This document shows positions 45,515 to 54,740 of a DNA stretch of 64,000 nt, piece by piece. Position numbers and translations under genes: made by a program. Every line of letters starts with the position of its first letter. Position 1 is the first letter of the stretch. Below the pieces are notes generated by a model, which worked only from the letters and a program-made list of their open reading frames with translations, did no database searches and was not told where the DNA came from. Origin of the DNA: Alcaligenes pakistanensis (GTDB lineage Bacteria; Pseudomonadota; Gammaproteobacteria; Burkholderiales; Burkholderiaceae_B); contig NZ_BMZN01000002.1 of NCBI RefSeq assembly GCF_014652815.1, positions 166,545-230,544 of the forward strand, read 5' to 3'.

Positions 45515-45544
45515 AAAAACCGCCTCTATGGAGAGGCGGTTTTT
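45515..45544. terminator. Terminator downstream of the aldo/keto reductase gene
   Basis: AAAAACCGCCTCT pairs with AGAGGCGGTTTTT around ATGG: a 13-bp stem with A and T tails on both sides. It works in either direction but most directly closes the minus-strand dkgB-like gene ending at 45577. Confidence 0.88.
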
Positions 45545-45576
45545 ACTGGGTTTTTAAGTGCAGTTGAATATTGGAT

Positions 45577-46380
45577 TTAATCCCAAACCGGCGCCAATCC
45601 TTCAGGATCAACCAAGCGCTCCCCTCGATCCAGGCCAGCAATCCTCCCCAAATCCTCCTCATCCAGCTCTAAATCCCCAGCCTTCAGATTGCTTTCCAAG
45701 TTAGCCCGCTTGGTTGACGACGGGATCACAGAAAATCCTTCCTGCATCGCCCACGCCAGTGCAACCTGAGCAGACGTCGCCCCGTGCTTAGCTGCAATCT
45801 CTTGCAGCACCGGGTCTTGCACCGCCTTGCCATAGGCCAGTGTCATATAGGACGTCAGATGCACTCCCTTATCACTTGCAAAGGCGGCTAGCTTAGCGTT
45901 CTGAAGGTAAGGGCTGATCTCTACCTGATTGGTGGCAATGTTTTCTGCGCCAATAGCGTTAACAGCTTCGTCAAGCAGGGCGATGTTGAAGTTGGATACT
46001 CCGATCTGTCGTGTCAGCCCTTGTTCACGTGCTTCCAGCAAAGCTTGCAGTGACTCGTTCAATGGCACCGCTGCCTCTGGCGAGGGCCAGTGGATCAAGG
46101 TCAGATCCACGTAGTCAGTGCGTAGCTTTTTCAAGCTGGCTTTCAGGCTGGGGATGAGCTGGTCGCCCGCTAAGTTGTCGATCCAGATTTTGGTGGTGAT
46201 GAACAACTGGTCGCGGCGGATGCCGGACTCAGCGATGGCTTGGCCGACTTCGGTTTCGTTGTCGTAGATTTGTCCGGTATCGATGGCGCGGTAGCCGACT
46301 TCAAGGGCGGTGCGTACTGAGTCAATGGCAGCTTGTTCTTTCAGGCGGAAGGTGCCGACGCCGATTTGTGGGATAGACAT
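45577..46380 (-). CDS. dkgB: Aldo/keto reductase (2,5-diketo-D-gluconate reductase B type)
   Basis: A 267-residue NADPH-dependent aldo/keto reductase, the same length as E. coli DkgB. The catalytic tetrad is visible: Asp and Tyr in [18 protein letters not shown], Lys in LFITTKIW, His in [21 protein letters not shown] is the cofactor phosphate-binding segment ([10 protein letters not shown]). The family reduces 2,5-diketogluconate, methylglyoxal and other aldehydes. The substrate in this organism is unknown. A 19-unit trinucleotide repeat lies 68-125 bp before its start and may affect expression. Confidence 0.92.
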   Translation of the reverse strand: MSIPQIGVGTFRLKEQAAIDSVRTALEVGYRAIDTGQIYDNETEVGQAIAESGIRRDQLFITTKIWIDNLAGDQLIPSLKASLKKLRTDYVDLTLIHWPSPEAAVPLNESLQALLEAREQGLTRQIGVSNFNIALLDEAVNAIGAENIATNQVEISPYLQNAKLAAFASDKGVHLTSYMTLAYGKAVQDPVLQEIAAKHGATSAQVALAWAMQEGFSVIPSSTKRANLESNLKAGDLELDEEDLGRIAGLDRGERLVDPEGLAPVWD

Positions 46381-46447
46381 AGTGATCGTTCCATTTTTGT
46401 AAATCTGGATGGGCTACAAGAGCGCCCGTCGATGAATATTGAAAAAA

Positions 46448-46506
<59 letters not shown>

Positions 46507-46577
46507 TTGTTGTCGCCGCAGATGCAGGCTGGAGTATCGGTATAGATATTGGGCAAGCCACAACCAGCATCTGCTCC

Positions 46578-47783
46578 TTAGCAAACCGCCAACGGTGTAG
46601 CGTTAATTTCGATTTCTTCTTCCCGATCCCGCTGATCCAGTTTCCCAGCCCATACGGTCAGGCCCAGAGCCACCAGCACCACGATGGCGCCGATCCAGGC
46701 GGTGTGAATCAAGCCAATCTCCGCCACGATCACACCTCCGCCCCATGCGCCAATTGCAATGCCGATATTGAACGCTGCAATGTTCAGGCCCGAGGCGACA
46801 TCTACCGCTTCCGGGGCAAAGCGCTGGGCCTGGTTGACTACATAGACCTGCAAGCCAGGCACATTGCCAAACGCCACGCCTCCCCACGCCAGCACGGTGG
46901 CCAGCATCAGCCAACGGTTTCCTGCGGTGAAGGTCAGCACAAACAGGACTACTGCCAGCAGTAGGAAGATCAGTTTTAAGGCGGGAATGGGGCCGTGGCG
47001 ATCTGCCAGCCTGCCGCCCCACAGGTTGCCAATTGCCACAGATACGCCATAGGCCAAGAGGACTCCGCCCACGGCGTGGGTGGAAAAGCCCGTTACTTGC
47101 TGCAGGATAGGTGCCAGGAAGGTGAAGGCGGTGAAGGTGCCGCCATAGCCTACGGCTGTCATGGCGTAGATCAGCAGCAGTCGGGGTTGTGCGAACACAC
47201 CCAGTTGCTGACGAAAGGTAGCGGGTCTGCTGTGCGCTACGTTTTTTGGGACAAACATCAGGGTGCCCAGGAAGGCGATGACGCCTAGGCCAGAGACGGC
47301 CAGAAAGGTGGTTCGCCAGCCAAATTGTTGCCCGATGAAGGTGCCCAGTGGCACACCGGTAACCAAGGCTACGGTTAGGCCTGTGAACACGATGGCAATA
47401 GCGCTGGCGGCTTTTTCTTTAGGAACCAGGCTTGCCGCGATGGTGGAGGCGATGGAAAAGAAAACACCATGCGCCAGCCCAGTCAGTAGGCGGGCGACAA
47501 CCAGGGACTCGTAGCCGGGGGTCTGCCAGGCGACCAGATTGCCAATGGTGAATAAGGCCATCAGGCCCAACATCAGCATTTTGCGGGGAATCTTGCTGGT
47601 AAGTGCGGTTAGAACGGGTGCACCGACAGCAACGCCCAAGGCGTAGAGGCTAACCAGCAGGCCAGCAGAGGGCAGGCTGACGGCAAGGTCTGCCGCAAGA
47701 GTGGGCAGCAGGCCAACGATAACGAACTCTGTCGTCCCGATGGCGTAGGCGCTGATGGTTAGCGCCAAAAGAGCGATAGGCAT
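46578..47783 (-). CDS. MFS efflux transporter (sugar/drug exporter family)
   Basis: A major facilitator protein of 401 residues with twelve helices. It starts MPIALLALTISAYAIGTTEF, the hallmark of the arabinose/purine-ribonucleoside exporter group (YdhP, PbuE, AraJ). The loop 2-3 motif is seen as LTSKIPRKMLMLGLMALF, and GGRLADRHGP is the equivalent in the second half. I use the ATG at 47783, 12 codons inside the longest frame. It is divergent from a LysR regulator, which probably controls it. The substrate is unknown. Confidence 0.9.
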   Translation of the reverse strand: MPIALLALTISAYAIGTTEFVIVGLLPTLAADLAVSLPSAGLLVSLYALGVAVGAPVLTALTSKIPRKMLMLGLMALFTIGNLVAWQTPGYESLVVARLLTGLAHGVFFSIASTIAASLVPKEKAASAIAIVFTGLTVALVTGVPLGTFIGQQFGWRTTFLAVSGLGVIAFLGTLMFVPKNVAHSRPATFRQQLGVFAQPRLLLIYAMTAVGYGGTFTAFTFLAPILQQVTGFSTHAVGGVLLAYGVSVAIGNLWGGRLADRHGPIPALKLIFLLLAVVLFVLTFTAGNRWLMLATVLAWGGVAFGNVPGLQVYVVNQAQRFAPEAVDVASGLNIAAFNIGIAIGAWGGGVIVAEIGLIHTAWIGAIVVLVALGLTVWAGKLDQRDREEEIEINATPLAVC

Positions 47784-47885
47784 GATGCTTCCTTGCGTCG
47801 AGCATTGAAAGAATGTCATTGTCTGCTTGATGATTTATTCTAAAAAGTCCATATTGATGAAAATACATTTGATTTAAATTCAATA

Positions 47886-48809
47886 ATGAAAACGACCTTT
47901 GATGAAATGCAGGCCTTGATTGCCGTGGTCGATACGGGTGCGATATCGCGTGCGGCCGAGCCTTTAGGGCTGACTGTTTCTGCCGTCAGTCGCACCTTGA
48001 GCCGTCTTGAAGAAAAACTGAACACCACCTTGCTACGACGCACTACGCGTCGTTTGGAACTGACCGAGGAAGGGGCTGTTTTTTTGGAGAAGGCCAGGGC
48101 GATTGTGGCCAGTGTGAAGGAGGCCGAGGAGGATTTGGCCATACGCCGTGAGCAGCCCGCGGGGCGCTTGCGTATCGATGCGGCATCTCCTTTTATCCTG
48201 CATTGTGTCGTGCCTTTGGTGGGCGGATATAGGGAGCGTTATCCGCAAGTGAATCTGGAACTGAGCAGTAACGAAGGCTGGATTGATCTGCTGGAGCAGC
48301 GCACCGATGTCGCTATTCGTATTGGCAGGCTTAAGGATTCCACCTTGCACGCCAGGCCTATCGGTAGCTGTCGTTTACGCGTTTTGGCCTCGCCTGCTTA
48401 TCTGACAAAGCACGGTCACCCACGTGAGGTGGCTGATCTGGCTAATCATGTGCTGCTGGGTTTTACTCAACCTTTGAGCCTGAATGACTGGTCTTTGCCT
48501 GCGCCAGACGGGATGCCCTTGCATATCAAACCGACTATTGCCGCTTCTAGCGGCGAAACCTTGCGGCAATTGGCGCTGGAGGGGCAGGGGATGGTGTGCC
48601 TGTCGGACTTCATGACGCATCGAGATCGTGCCGAAGGATGTTTAGTAGAGGTTCTCCCCAAGCAGGCGCTGGAGATGCGTCAGCCCATCAATGCTGTGTA
48701 CTATCGCAACACCGCGTTATCGGCCAGGATCTCTACGTTCGTCAGCTATTTGAGTGAATGCTGGGATGCCAATGCAGGTGGTTGTAGTGCTGTGGCGGCC
48801 AAGCCTTAA
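47886..48809 (+). CDS. LysR-family transcriptional regulator
   Basis: A 307-residue LysR protein: winged helix at residues 1-60 (FDEMQALIAVVDTGAISRAA, then VSAVSRTLSRLEEKLNTTLL), and a periplasmic-binding-like effector domain after residue 90 (GRLRIDAASPFILHCVVPLV, RTDVAIRIGRLKDSTLHAR). The first 60 residues match the subgroup that often controls divergent MFS efflux or oxidoreductase genes. The 102-bp gap to the MFS gene probably holds a shared operator. Confidence 0.92.
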   Translation: MKTTFDEMQALIAVVDTGAISRAAEPLGLTVSAVSRTLSRLEEKLNTTLLRRTTRRLELTEEGAVFLEKARAIVASVKEAEEDLAIRREQPAGRLRIDAASPFILHCVVPLVGGYRERYPQVNLELSSNEGWIDLLEQRTDVAIRIGRLKDSTLHARPIGSCRLRVLASPAYLTKHGHPREVADLANHVLLGFTQPLSLNDWSLPAPDGMPLHIKPTIAASSGETLRQLALEGQGMVCLSDFMTHRDRAEGCLVEVLPKQALEMRQPINAVYYRNTALSARISTFVSYLSECWDANAGGCSAVAAKP

Positions 48810-48839
48810 TTACAGCGCTGAAAATTATGCCTGCCAGTA

Positions 48840-49025
48840 AGAAGAAGTCGTTGGGCCTGGAGTGAGGCAGGCACGCAGGGAGCGGTGGTGCGAGCTTGGA
48901 TAAGCTGCGCGGGATAGGCCCGAGCGGGCCATCGTAGATGGGGGGCGGGAGCCCCATCAACAATAAAGGGTAGTAATTTCAGGAGCCGGACCGCAAGCGG
49001 GGTCTGACGGCTCTCGGGGGAGTTC
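48840..49025 (+). promoter_or_regulatory. Highly structured leader of chrA
   Basis: The 225-bp gap before chrA holds a series of hairpins: GCCTG/CAGGC near 48856, AGCTT/AAGCT near 48893, GGCCCG-AG-CGGGCC (48917-48930), GATGGGG/CCCCATC (48937-48958), and GAGCCG/CGGCTC with an inner GACC/GGTC around GCAAGC (48983-49014). A GGGGGAG ribosome site then precedes the ATG. No ORF is supported. The density of stems suggests a regulatory RNA leader; it matches no riboswitch class that I recognise. Confidence 0.5.
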
Positions 49026-49033
49026 AAACAGCA

Positions 49034-50260
49034 ATGAATGGTTCTATTGAGCCTGTACAGCAGCAAGTGGTGATCCAGCGTGGCACATTTGCAGAGGTCT
49101 TTTGGGCCTTCCTGAAACTGGGTCTGAGCTCATTCGGCGGGCCTATCGCGCATCTTGGATATTTCCGTTCGGAGTTTGTGGAGCGTCGTCGCTGGCTGGA
49201 TGAGCATAGCTATTCTGATCTGCTTGCCTTGTGTCAGTTCCTGCCAGGACCCGCCAGCAGTCAGGTGGGAATGGCGATTGGCTTGGGACGTGCGGGCTGG
49301 ATGGGTTTGTTGGCTGCATGGATAGGGTTCACTTTGCCCTCGGCGATTGCGCTCATTCTGTTTGCCTTGGGTCTAGCAGGTCTCCAAGGTGTCGCGGAGT
49401 CCCCTTGGGTGCACGGTCTTAAGATTGTGGCCGTAGCGATTGTGGCGCAGGCGGTGCTGGGCATGGCTCGCTCTTTATGCCCTGATCGGGGCCGGGCGGC
49501 ATTGGCTATCCTGGCTGCCTTCTTGAGCCTCTTGTTGCCCTCTGCGTTCGGGCAGGTGACCGCTATTGCTATTACGGGTCTGTTGGCCTGGTGGAGGCTG
49601 GATGTGGCTCAGGCGGGGGTTGGGCAGGCCCATGTGTATCCGGTGACGCGAAAGGTGGGGATGGCTGCTTTGCTGATCTTCGCTGGTTTATTGATTGTCT
49701 TGCCTGTTTGGGCTGCGCTTACGGGATCGTCCTCGGTGCAGTTGCTGGAAGGGGTGTATCGCTCTGGGGCTTTGGTGTTTGGGGGCGGGCATGTGGTGTT
49801 GCCTTTGTTGCAATCCTCGGTGGTTCCCAGCGGTGTGGTTAGCAATGCCGATTTGATGCTGGGCTACGGGGCTGCTCAAGCTGTACCGGGGCCGCTGTTT
49901 ACCTTTGCGGCTTATATCGGAGCGATTGCTCAAGAGCCTTTGCACGGATGGTTGGGCGGGCTGGTCTTACTGGTGGTGATTTTTGTACCGGCGTTTTTGA
50001 TTTTGATCGGCGTCTTGCCATTTTGGCAGAGCTTGCGGCACAGGGCAGGGATTCGGACGGCGATGGCCGGTGTGAATGCAGGTGTAGTTGGCATTCTGGG
50101 AGCAGCCTTGTATGACCCGGTATGGACCAGTGCAATTCACAGTCGGGCTGATTTTGGGCTGGCCCTGCTCTTGTTTGGTCTATTGACCGTAGGGCGTGTA
50201 CCGCCAGCCTTGGTGGTGCTGTTGGCAGCGCTGGGGGCATGGGGGATCTCTGTTGTTTGA
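49034..50260 (+). CDS. chrA: Chromate transporter (CHR family)
   Basis: A 408-residue two-domain CHR protein that expels chromate. Each half has the chromate_transp pattern: FLKLGLSSFGGPIAHLGYFR with LCQFLPGPASSQVGMAIGLG in the first, and RSGALVFGGGHVVLPLLQSS with GYGAAQAVPGPLFTFAAYIG in the second. There are about ten to twelve helices. Some family members transport sulfate or other oxyanions. It is probably transcribed alone from the structured leader upstream; no chrB regulator is present. Confidence 0.93.
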   Translation: MNGSIEPVQQQVVIQRGTFAEVFWAFLKLGLSSFGGPIAHLGYFRSEFVERRRWLDEHSYSDLLALCQFLPGPASSQVGMAIGLGRAGWMGLLAAWIGFTLPSAIALILFALGLAGLQGVAESPWVHGLKIVAVAIVAQAVLGMARSLCPDRGRAALAILAAFLSLLLPSAFGQVTAIAITGLLAWWRLDVAQAGVGQAHVYPVTRKVGMAALLIFAGLLIVLPVWAALTGSSSVQLLEGVYRSGALVFGGGHVVLPLLQSSVVPSGVVSNADLMLGYGAAQAVPGPLFTFAAYIGAIAQEPLHGWLGGLVLLVVIFVPAFLILIGVLPFWQSLRHRAGIRTAMAGVNAGVVGILGAALYDPVWTSAIHSRADFGLALLLFGLLTVGRVPPALVVLLAALGAWGISVV

Positions 50261-50363
50261 TAGGAGCTGCTCACCTTGGGCTGTTGCTGGTTCAGGTAGA
50301 GAGAGTTGCTTGGCGATTGCAGACGTCAGACTGAAAGCGCCAAGCCAGCCCCGTCTCTAGGCC

Positions 50364-51926
50364 TTACCACTGACCAAAAAACACGCCTGCTTTTTTATAG
50401 GCATTCGTACCGCGTTCGACCTCTTCTTCCGTCACAGTGGTGCGACGTTTCAGGCTCGTGAACCATTGCAGTAAACGCTCCCTACATTCCTCCCGTATGT
50501 GTTCATGTTCAGCAGAGCGGCCCAGGTCGTTGAACTGTTCTGGGTCTGCATGCAGGTCGTAAAGCTGTTCAGGTTCGTCCAGCCAATACACATAGCGCCA
50601 GCGGTCGCTGCGTAGGGACCAGGCCTTGGCGTTGGACGGGGATTTATCACGTATCACGCGCGCCAGTCGGTAGCTGTAATCCAGCTCGGAAAACACGCAG
50701 TCCCGCCAGGGGGGCTGCTTGCCGTGCAGCAAAGGTTGAAGGTCACGCCCTTCAAGTCTGTGGGAGGCCAGTGGTAGGCCCAGCCAGGAGAGCATGGTGG
50801 GCAGCACATCCACGGCTTCGACCATTCTGTCATCGACTTTCCCGCGAGTTGCATTCGCTTCTGGTGACGGGTCATAGACAATGAAAGGTACACGCTGCAC
50901 GGTGTCGTAAAACAGCTCTTTCTCGCCCAGCCAATGATCGCCCAGAAAATCCCCATGATCGGCGGTGAAGATGATCAGGGTGTTGTCCATCAGACCATTG
51001 CGGGACATGAAGTCGAACAAGCGGCCCAGGTGGTCGTCCAATTGGGTGATAAGCCCCTGGTAAGCCGGTCGAACGGTGTTAACGCAGGTATCGCTGGCGA
51101 AACTGACGCATTCTTCTTGCTGGCGGTAGGCCTCTACGACCGGATGTGCATTGTTTAACTCCGCATCATTGCGTACCACGGGCAGGCATTGCTCGGCGCT
51201 GTACATATCGTGGTACGGCGCAGGGGCAATGTAGGGCCAATGTGGTTTGACGTAGCTTAGGTGCAAGACCCAGGGTTCGTCCCCCATGCGCTCCATGAAG
51301 GACAGGGCCTGATCTGTCATATAGGCCGTTTCCGAGTGCTTTTCTTCCACCAGCGAGGGGTAGCGGGCGTTGCGCATATGCCAGCCACTGACCGTCTCTC
51401 CATCGGGGCCACGTGCGGAAATAACAAAGTCTGTCCACGGGTCGTCAGACTGATAACCATGACGGCGCAGATAGGCGGGGTAGCCGCTTTCTTCCCCAGG
51501 TTCGTGATGGCCGTCGTAGCGGTCTATCTCTTCAAAGCCGCCTGTTTTTAGCAGGCGGGCCAGTTCACTGCCACCATCCAGTGCCAGTCGTTCCAGCCCT
51601 TTGTGGTCGACCATGATGTGGGTTTTGCCCGCCAGCACCAGCTTGTGGCCGCCTGCGCGCAAATATTCGCCCATGGTGACTTCGCCTACCGACAAAGGCA
51701 CGCGGTTCCAGGTGGCACCATGGGTAGAGGGATAGCGGCCCGTGTAGTAGCTCATGCGAGATGGGCCGCAGACTCCGGAGTTAACGAAGGCACGGTCAAA
51801 GCGCACCCCTTTGGCGGCCAGAGCATCCAGGTTAGGGGTACGAATATGAGGGTGCCCATAGCAGGCCAGGTGATCAGCCCGTAGCTGATCGGCCATGATG
51901 AACAGGACGTTCTTGCGTTGTGTCAT
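50364..51926 (-). CDS. Sulfatase / phosphonate-monoester-hydrolase family enzyme
   Basis: A 520-residue alkaline-phosphatase-superfamily hydrolase. The formylglycine motif C-x-P-x-R is present as VCGPSRMSYYTGRYPSTHG, with the metal site MADQLRADHL at the N-terminus and FTADHGDFLGDHWLGEKELF further on. The length and C-terminal half are like choline-sulfatase, arylsulfatase or phosphonate monoester hydrolase; these cannot be separated by eye. No signal peptide is seen, so it acts in the cytoplasm. It lies 18 bp after a Bug-type binding-protein gene and is probably controlled by the divergent MarR protein. Confidence 0.88.
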   Translation of the reverse strand: MTQRKNVLFIMADQLRADHLACYGHPHIRTPNLDALAAKGVRFDRAFVNSGVCGPSRMSYYTGRYPSTHGATWNRVPLSVGEVTMGEYLRAGGHKLVLAGKTHIMVDHKGLERLALDGGSELARLLKTGGFEEIDRYDGHHEPGEESGYPAYLRRHGYQSDDPWTDFVISARGPDGETVSGWHMRNARYPSLVEEKHSETAYMTDQALSFMERMGDEPWVLHLSYVKPHWPYIAPAPYHDMYSAEQCLPVVRNDAELNNAHPVVEAYRQQEECVSFASDTCVNTVRPAYQGLITQLDDHLGRLFDFMSRNGLMDNTLIIFTADHGDFLGDHWLGEKELFYDTVQRVPFIVYDPSPEANATRGKVDDRMVEAVDVLPTMLSWLGLPLASHRLEGRDLQPLLHGKQPPWRDCVFSELDYSYRLARVIRDKSPSNAKAWSLRSDRWRYVYWLDEPEQLYDLHADPEQFNDLGRSAEHEHIREECRERLLQWFTSLKRRTTVTEEEVERGTNAYKKAGVFFGQW

Positions 51927-51944
51927 GTTGTCTGTGTTGCTGGT

Positions 51945-52922
51945 TTATTGCGTGACTTTGAAGCCGGAGGCTTGAATAACAGGAGCCCATTGCTGGCGGA
52001 ATGCTTCAATCCGGGTGCGAGTTTGTTCGGCATCGGCAGACACGGGAATCAATTCATTTTTTAGCAGCGTCTCCTGCAGTGCCGGATCGCTGGTGACTTC
52101 CTTGATCGCCTCGCCCAGTTGGGTCACTTTGTCGGCAGGCATGGAGGCGGGGGCGAAGAAAGCATTCCAGCCTGATGCTTCCAGCTCAACACCGGATTGT
52201 TTCAGGGTGGGGACATCCGGCAAGGCGGCTTCACGTTCGCTGCCAGAGGTGGCCAGAATGCGGATGCGTTTGCCTTGGTGTTGGGCGGTCAGTACATCCA
52301 GCGTATCAATGGCCACGGGCAGAATGCCGCCGATCAGGTCGGTAATGACGGGGGCCGAGCCACGGTAGCCAATGATTTCGCCCTTGGAGCCAATTTGCTG
52401 GGACAGCATCATGCCAAAGAAGTGGGGCAGGCTGCCGGTGGCAGGGACGCCGATATTGAAGGCACCGGGGTGCTCTTTGGCCCAGCTAATCAACTGGTCC
52501 ATGGTTTTAATGTCACTGTCTGCCGAGACGGCCACACCAAAACCGTATTCGGTCACCATGGAAACGGCTTGAAAGTCGCTGTCGGGCTTGTAGGGGATGT
52601 CATTGAATACCAGCGGGGCGACGACCATGATGGCGGGATTGGCCAGAATCAGCACATTCTTGTCTGCCGCTGTGCTTTTGACGTACTGAGCGGCAATCCG
52701 GCCACCAGCGCCGGTCTTGTTTTCGACCACGATGGGAATGCCAAGCTTCTTGTGTAAACCGTCGGACACGATGCGTGCTGCCCGGTCGGAGGCTCCACCG
52801 GGTGCATAGGGCACGACGACGGTCAGGGTTTCGCTGGAAGCTGCAGCGTGGGATGCGCCAGTGAACAACAGTCCAGACAACAGACAGCTGGTTACCGTGG
52901 CGCGAAGGCGGTTCTGTGCCAT
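51945..52922 (-). CDS. Bug-family (TctC-type) periplasmic solute-binding protein
   Basis: The second Bug receptor of the window, 325 residues. The signal peptide SCLLSGLLFTGASHAAA is followed by TLTVVVPYAPGGASDRAARI and the ligand loop VVENKTGAGGRIAAQYVKST. No membrane partners are adjacent. As the first gene of the operon with the sulfatase-family hydrolase, it may bind the ester or its acid part. It is divergent from the MarR gene. Confidence 0.92.
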   Translation of the reverse strand: MAQNRLRATVTSCLLSGLLFTGASHAAASSETLTVVVPYAPGGASDRAARIVSDGLHKKLGIPIVVENKTGAGGRIAAQYVKSTAADKNVLILANPAIMVVAPLVFNDIPYKPDSDFQAVSMVTEYGFGVAVSADSDIKTMDQLISWAKEHPGAFNIGVPATGSLPHFFGMMLSQQIGSKGEIIGYRGSAPVITDLIGGILPVAIDTLDVLTAQHQGKRIRILATSGSEREAALPDVPTLKQSGVELEASGWNAFFAPASMPADKVTQLGEAIKEVTSDPALQETLLKNELIPVSADAEQTRTRIEAFRQQWAPVIQASGFKVTQ

Positions 52923-53023
52923 GATTTGTCTCCTTTTTTTTGATTTCCATCAGTTTTTACCGCAGCTTAACAAGGGGGCTGATAGTTGTTCTAATCAAGT
53001 ATCTTTACGCTTAAAGGTATCCT

Positions 53024-53554
53024 ATGGCCCGCACTCCCAAGCCTTCTTCCGCTTTGGCAAGTACGGCAGGTAACGCCCCGGCACCCACGCTTCCGGCCAT
53101 GATGATGTTCCAGTTGTATCGGGCCTGGTCTGCCGGGAACCCGATCTTTACCCGCTTGTGCGAAGGTCGTTTTAATATCACTCGCCGTGAGTGGCGCATC
53201 TTGGCTATCGCCTGTATGCATTCGGCTTTGACAGGGGCGGCGCTGGCGCAAGCGGTGGGGCTGGATGGGGCCCGCTGTTCGCGAGCGGTCAGCTCCCTGT
53301 GTGAGAAAGGCTTGTTGAAGCGAACCCGAGATACGCGTGATACGCGCGTGATTCATGTTTCCGTCACTGAGCTGGGCCTGCAGCGCTACGAGGCGATGAT
53401 GCCCATTGTCGTGTCCTTGAACGCGGAGATTTTTCAGGATCTGAACTCGGCGGAGATGGTGGCGCTAAGCAGCATGCTGGAGCGCATTACAAGCCGGGCT
53501 GATGCCATGCTGGAGAGCAATGTGGTGAAGGAGCGGGCTCGCCGTAACCGATAA
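53024..53554 (+). CDS. MarR-family transcriptional regulator
   Basis: A 176-residue winged-helix protein: FNITRREWRILAIACMHSAL, ALAQAVGLDGARCSRAVSSL (recognition helix) and the wing RTRDTRDTRVIHVSVTELGL. There is an N-terminal extension of about 25 Ala/Pro-rich residues. MarR proteins typically repress divergent catabolic genes and let go on binding an aromatic or phenolic ligand. The likely target is the Bug-sulfatase operon, 101 bp away on the other strand. The window shows RDTRDTR from a small DNA repeat (CGAGATACGCGTGATACGCG). Confidence 0.88.
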   Translation: MARTPKPSSALASTAGNAPAPTLPAMMMFQLYRAWSAGNPIFTRLCEGRFNITRREWRILAIACMHSALTGAALAQAVGLDGARCSRAVSSLCEKGLLKRTRDTRDTRVIHVSVTELGLQRYEAMMPIVVSLNAEIFQDLNSAEMVALSSMLERITSRADAMLESNVVKERARRNR

Positions 53555-53652
53555 CCTGCCTGGAACAGGGCCTTATGGCTTATGGTTGCGCTTGTGTGAC
53601 GACAAACTGAATGTGGGGAGCAGTCGCTTGAAATAAGCTAGGGGAGACAGGT

Positions 53653-54654
53653 ATGGCGGGCAAAACAATTGTGATCAAGCAAACCCGAGATCGAATCCAG
53701 GCTGTAGACGGGCAGAACATTCTGCAAGCTGCGCTGGAGCACGGAATCTCCTACCCCCACGGTTGTCGTACCGGCGTATGCGGGGGCTGCAAGTCGCGCC
53801 TGGTCCAAGGGGAGGTAGAGATGCTGGAGTATTCCCGTTTTGCCTTGACCGAGGAACAAAAGGCCAGAGGGCTGATTTTGGCCTGTAGGGCGATTCCTAA
53901 AACCGATGTCGCTGTTGGCTGGATTGGGACAGATGATGTGCGGGGCTTGATACCGTCGCGTCAACTGACAGGTACGGTGTCCTGTATCAAGGATTTGACT
54001 CACGATATCCGGCTGGTAAGGATTCGCCTGGATGATGGTGAGCCTTTGACCTTCTTTGCCGGGCAGTATGCGGATATCAAGTTTGGGCAGGCCCCGGTGC
54101 GCAGCTATTCGATGGCCAACTGTCCGGGGGAGTCTGAACTGGATTTCTATGTGCGCCGTGTGCCTCGGGGAGTGACGTCCGCCTATGTGCATACCGTTTT
54201 ACAGTTGGGCGAGTTGGTGTCCCTGAAAGTGCCTTTAGGCTCTTCTTATTTGCGTGATGGTTATAGTGGGCCGATTCTTTGTATTGCCGGCGGTACAGGC
54301 TTGGCACCGATTAAATCGATTGTGGAAACAGCTCTGGCGTGGGGGATGAGCCAGGCGATTCATGTGTATTTCGGGGTGCGAGAGCTAAGGGACTTGTATG
54401 ACGTGGACGAATTCCGGGCCCTGGAGCAGCTCTATCCCAATCTGACTTTTACTCCGGTGTTATCGGGTATGCCGGTGGCACCGTATCGACAGGGGTTGGT
54501 GACCGAGGTGGCTGGCAAAGACTTGCCGGACCTGAACGGCTGGAAGGTCTATGTGGCGGGCTCCCCACCGATGGTGGACGATGCTATTGGTATGGTGCTC
54601 AAGCGCGGGGTGAAGGTTCAGAACCTGCATGTGGATGTGTTTTTTACGCCTTGA
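53653..54654 (+). CDS. 2Fe-2S ferredoxin / FAD / NAD(P)H oxidoreductase
   Basis: A 333-residue electron-transfer protein: plant-type 2Fe-2S ferredoxin domain (residues 1-95, cluster ligands in CRTGVCGGCKSRL and LACRA), FAD-binding barrel with RSYSMANCPGE, and an NAD-binding domain with CIAGGTGLAPIKSIVE. This is the build of phenol-hydroxylase P5, xylene and benzoate oxygenase reductases and CDP-6-deoxyglucoseen reductase. No oxygenase component is encoded nearby, so its partner is elsewhere or it works alone. GGGGAGA precedes the ATG. Confidence 0.9.
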   Translation: MAGKTIVIKQTRDRIQAVDGQNILQAALEHGISYPHGCRTGVCGGCKSRLVQGEVEMLEYSRFALTEEQKARGLILACRAIPKTDVAVGWIGTDDVRGLIPSRQLTGTVSCIKDLTHDIRLVRIRLDDGEPLTFFAGQYADIKFGQAPVRSYSMANCPGESELDFYVRRVPRGVTSAYVHTVLQLGELVSLKVPLGSSYLRDGYSGPILCIAGGTGLAPIKSIVETALAWGMSQAIHVYFGVRELRDLYDVDEFRALEQLYPNLTFTPVLSGMPVAPYRQGLVTEVAGKDLPDLNGWKVYVAGSPPMVDDAIGMVLKRGVKVQNLHVDVFFTP

Positions 54655-54740
54655 ATGGGTGGGCCCAGGGTGGTTGTTATCGGGCCTTACTACGCCATTC
54701 ATGCGCAGCAAGGCCCTTTCATCAAACTCAAGCTTTCAAC

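Noticed and set aside
45371-45580. Small AT-rich plus-strand frame near 45.4 kb
   Set aside because: It runs through a terminator hairpin and into the end of dkgB, with low-complexity Phe/Leu content and no ribosome site.
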